64,000 bases of DNA from Lucinisca nassula (lineage: Eukaryota; Mollusca; Bivalvia; Lucinida; Lucinidae). Numbering within the stretch: the first letter of the stretch is position 1; each line of letters starts with the position of its first letter. The stretch lies in assembly GCA_963580285.1 (NCBI GenBank), contig OY757019.1, positions 61,462,587 through 61,526,586 of the forward strand, in the 5' to 3' direction. A program made the translations under genes and the position numbers. Positions 55,625 to 64,000 of the stretch are shown here, in pieces. Below the pieces are notes generated by a model. It saw nothing but the letters and a program-made list of their open reading frames with translations, ran no database searches and had not been told where the DNA came from.

Positions 55625-55705
55625 TTGACAATACCTACTACGATGGTTTGATCAGTCATATTTACCCTTCAGAACTTCAATAAATAAATAACTAAATAAA
55701 GCAGA
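55625..55705 (+). mobile_element. PLE RT fragment
   Basis: 'gacaatacctactacgatgg' and 'cagaacttcaataaataaat' match the RT region just after the YLDD motif. It is very short. Confidence 0.65.
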
Positions 55706-55967
55706 CATAAGCCTACGCCAGGCGTACGCCCGTCGTAAAATTGTCGCAGAATTTAAAGCGGTGTGCATTTTTGAGGCGTGTCGCAAAGAGAGTAGTAAAC
55801 TGTACCTTATAGGGATTATTTTGCGTTATTTGGTGTAAAAAATGGGCAGAATAGTACACTATTTACAAAATAACGTCAAAGGAGAGAACGGGTATTTAGA
55901 GACAGAACCAATCCTTTGGATATTTATGAGCGCTATTCATCGATGAGCTCCGCCCTGACTTGGCAGA

Positions 55968-56118
55968 TGCCTCTGTGGTGTAATTGTCATGCTACTCGCC
56001 TACTACCTGTGGTCGTGGATTCGATCCCGGGCTTCTCCAGACTTTCGGATGAGTATTTAAACCGAGGTTCTGTCTCCGGATGACCTCAACTCTCAACTCT
56101 GTTGCGCGGCTTGCAAAC

Positions 56119-56168
<50 letters not shown>
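55968..56168 (+). mobile_element. tRNA-derived SINE with (CA)n tail
   Basis: A strong B box 'tggattcgatcccggg' is followed by 'ccagactttcggatgagtat' and 'ttaaaccgaggttctgtctc', as in the copy at 9772. A long (CA)n tract closes it (about 56117-56168). Confidence 0.75.
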
Positions 56169-56169
<1 letters not shown>

Positions 56170-56407
56170 CCTAGGCGGCGACAGAGCGCGAATTTAGTAG
56201 AAATTCAAAACCATTTGCAGGCTCAGGCTCTCAAAGGTCTTTAGCATCGTTGTGTGCAATATCCAAGTACAGATGCCCAAATAAATACAGTATTATCCAA
56301 ACAAGGTTTCCGAATGTAATCTAAAATAGATGGCAGTTTGTATTGCCTCACAGTTTTGTTCTTTGTTCTCAAACTGGACATGGAAACATTGCTGAATTTC
56401 ATTATTT

Positions 56408-56678
56408 TATAGTAATCGCAGATAAGATTGACTAGGCGGAGCTAGTCAGGGGTTGTCAATATATCTCAAATTCGCCGAGTCAACCAGAAGATTCGGTAGA
56501 GTGCCTTTCGCATGCTTTCTGCAAGCGGACCAAATGGCCATATACGCCACAGATGTGTATGTGTTGCAGTTGAATTCACACAATCGGGTGACTTGGTTTA
56601 CCTTTTTGTTAATAAAGAATTCCAAAGGCAGGTACAAACGATGGTTCCGCCTAGTCAATCTTACCTGCGACTACTATA
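56408..56678. mobile_element. MITE with ~30-bp terminal inverted repeats
   Basis: The left end 'tatagtaatcgcagataag' plus 'attgactaggcgga' matches the right end 'tccgcctagtcaatctt' plus 'acctgcgactactata' in inverted orientation, with few mismatches. It is 271 bp long with TA-rich ends. A frame of 70-112 residues inside is probably by chance. Confidence 0.75.
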
Positions 56679-56779
56679 CCTGTAAAAGGACTTTAATTTT
56701 CTTCATTTGTTTTTCAGACAGACAGTGTTCCCAGAACATGCACAGAACATGTGACATCAATTTCATTCATACAACGCTA

Positions 56780-57110
56780 GAAGCGCGATAGCTCACTTGC
56801 CTCTGATAGTAGAGATCTCCGGTTCGATCCCCGGCAGCGGCGATAGAAATGTCGGTGTCCGAACACGCTCCATTGGACTCATTTGCAGAGATGAATGTCA
56901 TAAAGTGCACCGTCCTTCGGATCGGGATGTTAACTGGAGGCCCTCTGTGCAGGGAGAACCATCCCTTGTGCAGGTTAAAGAACCATACCGTAATTACATG
57001 ATTACTGTGTAGGCTTTCATCCTGCAAAACCTGGAGTGCATGTAATGTACACCTGCGAGAAATGGTCAAATGTGACCGATCGCAGTATCAGTAGAAAGAA
57101 AGGAAAGAAA
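56780..57110 (+). mobile_element. tRNA-derived SINE (third family)
   Basis: A box-like 'gcgatagctcacttgcctct' and a perfect B box 'ggttcgatccccgg' are followed by a ~250-bp body and a 3' end of 'agaaagaaaggaaagaaaga' repeats, which could be a simple-repeat SINE tail. Confidence 0.7.
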
Positions 57111-57247
57111 GAAGCGTGTGTATCTTGTGTACAAAGCAGAAAAAAATCATTTCGCACATGATATATATGTTACATCGTGCTGCTGTGGCTATCCAGTCGC
57201 AACAAAGCTGCATGCAATCCAATTTCAAGACCGTCGTTTTTATTTCA

Positions 57248-57500
57248 ATTGTTTGAATTGATGTTTAATTTCCCCGTTAACACTATTTAGGTCATTTTGG
57301 AGACATTGCTTCCAATTTGTGGGACTTTACCCGACATTGAGATGAAATGACCTCGCAAGCCCTGCCGCTCAATGAAACCAATGCGGGTTATGTGCATGGG
57401 CAGGTTTACGCATGTAAGCGGTCTAGCAGTACCCGTGCTATCAGTTTCAGATATTGCAGCCCAATCAATTTCTTCAAGCCCTTCTGGGCGGGAACAGTCG
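57248..57500 (+). repeat. R4 dispersed repeat, diverged
   Basis: 'cattttggagacattgcttc', 'cattgagatgaaatgacct' and 'atttcttcaagccct' in the usual order, with an internal deletion. Confidence 0.7.
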
Positions 57501-57589
57501 TACGCTGGACTTAGTTACGCCTACTTTCGTAGCCTAGGCCGGCACAGACTAGACCTCCTTTATGCATTCGGCCCTATAACTTCAACTGA

Positions 57590-58450
57590 ATGAGGCAAAT
57601 TCTTCTGATACCGAAGCCCGGTTTTTAAATTTACATTTATGTTTTATATGGGATTGTTTCAAGCACAAATAAGATAAACGGGATAATTTTGATTATCAGT
57701 TTGTACATTTCATTCTCTAAGATAGAGATGTTCCTCTTGTCGTACCCTACGGTTTTTATATATTGCAATTAATTCGGTTCGCCAAAGTGGCTAGTCATGT
57801 AACTGACTTCAACACTGGTAATAAATTATTAACTGCTAAACTTCATAATCGGGGTTATTGGTGTCATAATCTAAGTTTTGCAGACGTCATTTCTATTTAG
57901 TTTCAATATTCATTGTTGGACTTAAATCTCTTCGGCAACAATCCATACCGGAACGGTTACCTTAAATTAATTGTGACTTAGTCTATAGATTCAGCACAAA
58001 TATATGCTGACAATTATATCCAATTTCGTAAAATCATTCTTCGATACAGAAATGTTAAACGATAGACTGCATACATGGTAGTTAACCCAATTACGGTTGA
58101 TAACGTTTTTTCCCACTTCAGTTGAGCCTCAGACGCTATGGCAGCTCCGGCCTAAAGACTTACTTTTGTAATGTCGGTTGGTGTCTGATGCTCTGTCTCT
58201 TGTCGGGCCCACCTCAGTCAAACTGTGGGTTTTCTTTTGCTTCAGAATTTCAATTGTTTCATCTCCGTATGCGTTTGATTGTATGTTTGCGGACTGAACA
58301 AACTAAACTATTTGTCTAAACCACGACAACACCAAAAAGGTGAGGATTGTGGCCAGGTAAACTCAATTTAAGCCCCAATTCCCCCCCCCCCCAGCCCCAA
58401 CTGAAAACTTTTGTACTTTTCTATTGTTATAGTTTGTCTTTGCATGTATG
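57590..58450 (+). mobile_element. Penelope-like element (copy n), decayed 3' half
   Basis: RT remnants from 'caactgaatgaggcaaattc' through the FDF..FVHF and LIRF.KVASHVTDF regions (57595-57900), C-terminal remnants (57920-58150), and the tail to about 58450, with a C run at about 58381-58392. There are many stops; it is old. Confidence 0.75.
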
Positions 58451-58479
58451 ATTCAATTGGTAAAATTACAATGGAACAC

Positions 58480-58530
58480 AAAACAAGAAATATGTCTACT
58501 ATATCGTTTAAACGACATATTTCTTGTTTT
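58480..58530. repeat. 17-bp perfect inverted repeat
   Basis: 'aaaacaagaaatatgtc' (58480-58496) and 'gacatatttcttgtttt' (58514-58530) form a perfect hairpin with a 17-nt loop. It lies between the PLE fossil and the Tc1 element. Confidence 0.9.
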
Positions 58531-58697
58531 CTTGCCACTCTAATTTTATTGTTTTAATTTCTGTTCTGCTAGATACTGGAACAGAAATGTCCCTTCCCGG
58601 GTTCCGTACACGTCGGTCTTGATTGGGTTTGATTGAAGGAAAAGTCAGCCCTTGACATACGTTTGAAAGGGCGGAGGCATCGGCATATATATATATA

Positions 58698-60258
58698 CTA
58701 CTCAAAGTTTGATAGGGATCAATTTTTATATACCAAATTTTGCACTAAAAATTTAAAATTTCTTGACAGAATTTGTACACGGTATAATGATAAATATCTT
58801 AAGCAGAAAGTCATGTGCAGTTCAGTACTCATAAAAGTGCACACTTCTCACACTTCGCAAATGAATCCATGCACCCCCAAAACCTTGCGTAGCACTGCTT
58901 TCCAACAGACCAATCAAACTTGTCAGTGTTCCTTTACCAAGCGTAAAAAGGACTTCATTTTATTGGTGAAACACTAAAATGCCTAGGGGACAATTAAGAA
59001 ACTGTCGCAGCCACGAAGAAATGAATCGTGACGTCGGAATGTTGGAATCTGACGTCTCTCAACGTCGTGTTGCTGGGATTCAGAATGTGTCTCAGAGCGT
59101 GGTTTCCCGAATGTGGAGTCGGCATCTTACCCACGGGAATCCTTCACACAGACACGGCGGGGTCGAGAAAGGGCTACAACTCAACGTCAGAGCCGTTTCT
59201 TGGTGATTCAGTCTCGACGTCAACGGTTCCTGAATGCTACGCGTTTGCATAACGAACTTAGGAACGGAACTGGAGTACGAATTGCTACACAAACTGTCAG
59301 AAACGGGCTCCACGAGTTCGGACTTAATGTCATGAGGCCTGCTGTACGTGTTCCATTGACGAGACAGCACGTGCTAGACCGGTTGGACTTTGCCAGAATT
59401 CACGTCAATTGGACGGTTCGTGACTTGACGCCAGTACTGTTTACTGAGGAGACTTCACTTATAAACGTCAATTAGTGTGGCGAATGTCTAAAGAGCGATT
59501 TGATGACTTGAATGTTGCAGAGCATGATCGCCATGGAAAGGGGTCAGTCATGGTTTGGGCTGGGATAAGCGAGAAAGGTAAAACTGACTTGTACGTCGTT
59601 GAAAAAGGAACGTTAATGGCAATGAGGTACTGTAATGATATTCTAGATGAGTTTGTGAGACCAAATGCAGATGCTATCGGCCTGGACTTTATTCTGATGG
59701 ACGATAATGCCCGTCACAACCGTGCCAACGTCACTGATTCCTATCTGGAACGTGAGACAATCGTACATGTGGACTGGCCTGCTCGGTCAACGGACGTAAA
59801 TCCGATTGAGCATGCGCAGGATATGCTACAGCGTGATGTTTCAGCCCGAGCTGTGCATCCGAGTACTTTACAGGAGCTCAAAGATGCACTGGTTGCTGAA
59901 TGAAAGCCGATTCCCAAAAAACCGGATACAGGCTCGGATTACGAGCATGCGCATGCGATGTCGTACTGTAATTGATGTCCTTGGACGTCATACACGATAT
60001 CAGTCACGTTTGACTAAACAAATTTGGAAATTTGTGAAAAATCAGTTGTCCAAATCCCTTCGTGTTACGGCAAATTTTGGGGGTGCCAAGACGGTTGCTG
60101 TTGTAACGCTTGAATGCAGTACCAGTTGACAAAATTAATCACTAGATTTTGTGAAGGATACGTTTCCTATCAATATGTATCAAATTTGGATTCAGCTGAT
60201 TAATTCATCCAAAAATTATTTTGAATTAAAAAAGTGATCCCTATCAAACTTTGAGTAG
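58698..60258 (+). mobile_element. Tc1/mariner-type DNA transposon, 1561 bp
   Basis: TA flanks lie at 58696-58697 and 60259-60260. The terminal inverted repeats 'ctactcaaagtttgataggg' extend for 24 perfect bp. It contains one transposase gene on the plus strand with few breaks. This element is younger than the one at 37.5 kb. Confidence 0.93.
58979..60000 (+). pseudogene. Tc1-type transposase (DD34E), three frames
   Basis: It starts at ATG 58979 (MPRGQLRNCRSHEEMNR). The N-terminal helix-turn-helix part includes VAGIQNVSQSVVSRMWSRH. A frameshift near 59140 moves into a frame reading RRGRERATTQRQSRFLV and the linker to 59475. A stop and frame change near 59475 lead into the main catalytic frame (59475-59903), with VWRMSKERF, GKGSVMVWAGIS, LMDDNARHNRA (second Asp) and STDVNPIEHAQD (Glu). 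There are exactly 34 residues between Asp and Glu. The first catalytic site reads FTEET where Tc1 enzymes have TDES, so the Asp is replaced by Glu. The last part (IQARITSMRMRCRTVIDVLGRH) is in another frame. Not active as it stands. Confidence 0.9.
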
Positions 60259-60554
60259 TATATCTATAAGACAATTTTCTAGTGCGTTCTGGGAATCGGC
60301 ATACTGTGAAACAAGAAACTCGACGTAACCTATTGTAATGCATTTTATATCCTTTTTGTAACGTATGAGGGCAGCCAATAGTTCTGCACCGACGATGAAC
60401 AGGTAGGGTGAGAGAAAATAAAGGTACATGTAAGTGGGGATAAAAAAGATGGATATCGGAGATTGGAGAAAACGAATGTGTGCCAAAACGATGAAGAGGT
60501 ACAAAGAAATTCCCCCTTCCCCTTACCTGCTTCAAGAGCAATGAGAAATTTCCT

Positions 60555-60735
60555 AATGCATGCGACCCCTGCCCATTAAGGCTTGAAGAAATCAATTGGC
60601 TGCATGATGCTTCCACGCAGAGCTGAAACCAACCGCACACGAGTACTGGTAAACCGCTTAGAGGATCTAAGCCTGCCCAGGTAAAGCGGTGCGAGCCGGA
60701 CCATCCATGCTTATAAACCCTATTGGTTTGTTGAC
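60555..60735 (-). repeat. R4 dispersed repeat, 3' part
   Basis: On the plus strand: 'cccattaaggcttgaagaaat', 'gcatgatgcttccacgcaga' and 'catccatgcttataaaccc', the reverse complement of the R4 3' half. Confidence 0.75.
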
Positions 60736-60744
60736 TTAGGCATT

Positions 60745-61165
60745 ATGACATAGGAAATGCCTTTTAGCAAAATATCTCAAGAACAACTTGCGCTAGGCCC
60801 TAAAATATTTGCAGGCTGTTTGGGCCAAGATGAAGATGACCTGATTACATTTTGTCATGTTGGACATTGGAAAAGCTTGTAAGCAAAATGTCTCACTAAC
60901 CACATGGGCTAAGCTCTTGAAATTTTGTAGGCTGTTTGAGACCAATGTGAAGATGATCTGAAAACAATTTTGGTATATCTTTATGAAGATTGTACCAAAT
61001 TATGACTCTTTGCTCATTTTGCCATAGGAAAAGCGTGTAAGCAAAATATCCCAAGGACCGGTTGAGCGAGGCCCTTGAATTTTGAAGGCTGTTTGGGATA
61101 AATGTGACGATGACCGTATTAAATTTTGGTATGCTTTACAAAACAATTGACCAATTAATGCTCCT
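60745..61165. repeat. Three degenerate tandem units
   Basis: 'gcaaaatatctca' and variants occur at about 60766, 60883 and 61039, with 'ggctgtttggg.caa.atga' following each. Spacing is 117 and 156 bp. Confidence 0.65.
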
Positions 61166-61554
61166 GTAAGTTATTTGTATTCTTGGCGGCGAACATGGGA
61201 TCAAATTCTCCGTCTGAGAGCGATATTTGCAAGTTCATTAGCAAATATGACATTAGCAAGTTCATAAAATAAACACCCTTTTAAACCTCACTTAGACAGA
61301 GAAAACTGGGGTTTATGGGGTGTACACTAAGTTTTTGCCGTCTCCTTGAACATCCCCAACCTATGTTTATAATATAAACAAGAGTGCTAAGATGGCCCTG
61401 TATCGCTCACCTGATCAATACTGTACGAATGAAATGGTAGGTAATATAGTAAGGTGCAGTGGAGGGCTTGACCAATTTTGATTGACAGTGACCCAATGAA
61501 TATTTCTGGGAAATTTTATCAAAATCAATCTAGCTGTTTCTGATTAGGATATTT
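61166..61554. repeat. Truncated MITE relative and spacer
   Basis: Positions 61255-61385 match MITE copies 3 and 4 (agagaaaactggggttta, aacctatgttt, ataaacaag) but the hairpin core is deleted. The rest is unassigned. Confidence 0.6.
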
Positions 61555-61860
61555 ACGACCCCCGCCCATTGGGGCTTGAAGATATGAGGGGCTGCATGAT
61601 GCTTCCACGCAGAGCTGAAACTGACCGCACACGAGACCTGGAAAACGGCTAAGATGATATAAGCCTGCCAAGGCAAAGCGGCTTGAGTCGGACCGTCCAT
61701 GCTTATAAACCCTATTGGTTTCCTTGGGCGACAGGGCTTGAGATGTCATTTCATCTCAATGTCGCTTAAAAGCCCCACACAATTGGAAGCAACGTCTGCA
61801 AAATGACCTATACCGTGTTGACTGGGACGTTAAATCTCATATCAAACAAACAGACAAAGA
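61555..61860 (-). repeat. R4 dispersed repeat, near full length
   Basis: Reverse complement of R4: 'cccattggggcttgaagata', 'gcttccacgcagagctgaaa', 'tgagatgtcatttcatctca', and the end 'gacgttaaatctcatatcaa'. Confidence 0.82.
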
Positions 61861-62205
61861 CTAGGTTATTAAAGGCTTTGGGCATTTTAGCTCTGGTGGC
61901 TATCATGTTCCTTTGAGCAAACTCGATCAATAAGCCATAACAAGGTTTTTCTAAAATTAGCTACAGTGACCTTGACCTTCACCACAGAACCCTTAATGCT
62001 GATCATGCTTGAGAATATTATGTTATGCATAAGAATTTATTTTTCTGATTCCCACTTTCACCCTACTGGGTGACCTTATAATGCTATTAATGTCTTGTTT
62101 ATTCTTCTTAAAGAAGTTTCTGGAAAAATGAGTCAAAGATTAATTTCTTTTTGTAAACAATTTGTTTACAAGGAAAAGTACTTTGGAATCTTCCAGAAAG
62201 TTCGG
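61861..62205. other. Spacer with one satellite E-like unit
   Basis: 'gctacagtgaccttgacctt' near 61960 resembles the units at 62.7-63.3 kb. Otherwise unassigned. Confidence 0.45.
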
Positions 62206-62430
62206 GGTTGCGTTGTTGTTTGTTACTTATCACTTGTGTCTTTTTATTTTGGATGGCCATATGGCCGTTTTGTGGGAAAGTAAATGTCCTTATGGCATTC
62301 CGTTGTTTAGGTTTCCATTATGGTCTGGTCGCTTAGTGTTTGTGTTTCTTTCCCTTTGGTGTCTTTGATGGGTGGAGTAAGTTAGTTGTATCGATTCCTG
62401 ATCTTTGTTTTACTTCTATTGTGCAATAGT
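62206..62430 (+). mobile_element. PLE 3' tail, 5'-truncated insertion
   Basis: The tail starts near 'gttgttgtttgttactta' and ends at 'tttacttctatt'. It carries the full 'tggatggccatatggcc' and 'tcgattcctgatctttg' landmarks. Confidence 0.82.
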
Positions 62431-62734
62431 TTTAGAAAATTACCTAATCGTATTCCACAGCCCTCTGGAACGTTCTAGAGAAATCTTAAGGTCTATAAAA
62501 GAGCTTGGTTTTTCTCTTTGAGTCAGACTTTGGAGTTTGAAGTGTTTGGGTTTATAAGAAAAGTTATTTCTGAATTCTGTGTTCGATTGTTTAAGGATAT
62601 TATTTTTCATTTCGGGCTGTGAATTCTGTAGGATCAAGGAAAATAGATTCATTCAAGGATTTGTCATAAAAGAGCTAAGTACACTTAATTTTCTTATTTC
62701 TACAGGTTTAAATTAAATATTTCCATAAGGCTTG
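62431..62734. other. Unassigned stretch
   Basis: I see no repeat match. A 70-residue minus-strand frame (62440-62652; contains SFIDLKISLERSRGLWNTIR) has an end that resembles a PLE N-terminal region, but the evidence is too thin for a call. Confidence 0.35.
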
Positions 62735-63320
62735 CTTGCTTTTTCTTTCTGCTACGTCTGGCTCATAACAATGATCATACCGTATCACGTAACATTTGTG
62801 TGAAGTTACATCAAAATCCATTGATAAATCTAGGTTCTAGCTAGAGCCATCAAAAAGTTTTTCTAAAAATAGTCACAGTGACCTTGACTCAAGCTGAGGA
62901 CCCTGAAAGTCGAACTTGCTTCATATATTATCATACCCAACAGTGTGTGAAGCTACATGTACATTAAAATCCATCGATAAATGTAGGTGCCATGTCATTT
63001 TTTTTTCTAAAAATAGCCACAGTGACCTTGTCCTTGAGCACAGGATCCTGAAATTCAAACTTGCTTGAGATATTATCATACGCAACATTTGTGAAAATTT
63101 ACATAACATCCTTTGATAATTGTAGGCGCTAGAGTGATGACACAGTTTTTCTAAAATAGCCACTGCACCTGGGACCCGAAAAGTCTAAGTTACTGGGAGA
63201 TATTATCATACATTTGTGTGAAGTTACATTAGATTCCATCAATAAAGGTAAGGGCTACAGTGAAGACAAAGCTTTTCTAAAAATAGCCCCAAAGAACATT
63301 GACTTTGAGCGAAACACCCT
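62735..63320. repeat. Satellite E: ~140-bp tandem array
   Basis: 'ctaaaaatagccacagtgac' and variants occur at about 62863, 63007, 63145 and 63276. Units share 'attatcatacgcaacatttg', 'gaagttacatcaaaatcca' and 'gataaatgtaggtgc'. Confidence 0.85.
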
Positions 63321-63344
63321 AAAAGTCTGATTTGCTTGAAAATA

Positions 63345-64000
63345 AAAGACCTGGGCCTTGTGGTTTCAGAGAAGAAGATTTTTAAGGGTTTTCCATATAT
63401 AAGTCTATGTAAAACCGTGGGCCCCGAGGCGGGGGCAACCTTTGACCCCAGGGCCATAATTTGAACATTCATATACTAATAGAGGTCCACTAGATAAAAC
63501 TTCATATTAAATATCAAAGACCCGGGTCTTCTGGTTTAAGACAAAAAGATTTTTAAAAGTACTCCCTTATAAGTCAAATTAAAACCAGTGATCCCCGGGG
63601 CGGGACCATTTTTGAACACAGGGCTACAATTTGAACAATCTTGGTAGAGGTACACTAGATATAGCTGCATACCAAACTTCAAAGACCTAGGCCTTGTGGT
63701 TTCAAACGAGACGGTTTTAAAAGGGTTTCCCTATATAAGTTTATACAAAAACCAGTGGACCCCGGCACAGGGCGAGTTTTGGGCCCAGAGCAATAATGTG
63801 AACAATCATAGTAGAGGTCCACCAGATTAAGCTTAATACCAAATATCAAAGACTTCTGGTTTAAGACAAGAAGATTTTTAAAGGATGTCCCAGTATAAGT
63901 TCATGTAAAACCGGTGGGCCCCGGGCGGGGGTATTTTTGGTCCCAGGGCTATAATTTGCACAGTCTTGAAGAGGTCCGCTAGATGAAGCTTCATACCAAA
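63345..64000. repeat. Satellite F: ~165-bp tandem array, runs off the window
   Basis: 'agaagatttttaaagg' and variants occur at about 63373, 63543, 63708 and 63868. Units share 'aaaaccagtggaccccgg', 'gggctataatttgaacaat' and 'agaggtccactagat'. The right end lies beyond the window. Confidence 0.88.

Noticed and set aside
56453..56791. 112-residue plus-strand frame
   Set aside because: It lies within and across a MITE with inverted ends and has no family match I can support.

Overview
This window looks like animal nuclear DNA made almost entirely of repeats, most likely from a bivalve or related mollusc. The reasons are the AT-rich base composition, the lack of long ORFs, several tRNA-derived SINE families, Tc1-type transposons, a Ty3/gypsy fossil, Penelope-like (PLE) reverse-transcriptase remnants, and many tandem repeats of the kind common in bivalves (units with the 'ggtcacatgaccaaaatgg' motif). 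The taxon is an inference. I recognise no host protein-coding gene, rRNA or true tRNA. Nearly every long reading frame is a broken transposon gene or a by-product of a repeat.

The most interesting content is a family of hammerhead ribozymes of type I fold (open at stem I) carried by two related tandem repeats. Repeat A (383 bp; array 1411-3420, single copies 6316-6667 and 27316-27758) and repeat B (260 bp; array about 22697-24351) each carry one 46-nt ribozyme per monomer. The order is stem I GGGTCA, core CTGATGA, a 4-bp stem II, GAAA, a very short stem III, the cleavage triplet GTA or GTC, then the closing strand of stem I. A and B differ by paired changes that keep the stems. All three A insertions end at the same base, 65 nt after the cleavage site, while their 5' ends vary, as expected for target-primed reverse transcription. 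Two A insertions and the B array sit inside PLE copies. This matches what is known of metazoan retrozymes and PLE-borne hammerheads.

Layout. 0-1.4 kb: PLE 3' end and a 120-bp direct repeat. 1.4-3.4 kb: ribozyme array A. 3.6-5.8 kb: a tandem-repeat element with short inverted ends. 5.8-12.3 kb: PLE copies in both orientations with nested insertions. 13-21 kb: palindromic MITEs, a second PLE family, a SINE, PLE tails and a gypsy integrase fossil. 22.4-28.9 kb: two PLE copies head to tail, carrying array B and an A insertion. 29-31 kb: mostly unassigned. 31-32.3 kb: a 155-bp tandem array. 34-37 kb: degenerate repeats, a PLE and a MITE. 37.5-39.0 kb: a broken Tc1 element. 39.6-41.4 kb: a 440-bp direct repeat. 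42-46.7 kb: a SINE, microsatellites and short tandem arrays. 47.5-52.8 kb: a 5.3-kb foldback element with a perfect 6-bp target duplication. 53-57.5 kb: SINE-in-SINE, foldbacks and MITEs. 57.6-60.3 kb: a PLE fossil and a second, better preserved Tc1 element. 60.5-64 kb: dispersed and tandem repeats running off the window.

The elements work together as a nested parasite community. PLE reverse transcriptase is the likely mobiliser of its own 5'-truncated tails (two have clear target duplications) and perhaps of the ribozyme repeats. MITEs and SINEs depend on other elements. No copy of any transposase or reverse transcriptase here is intact.
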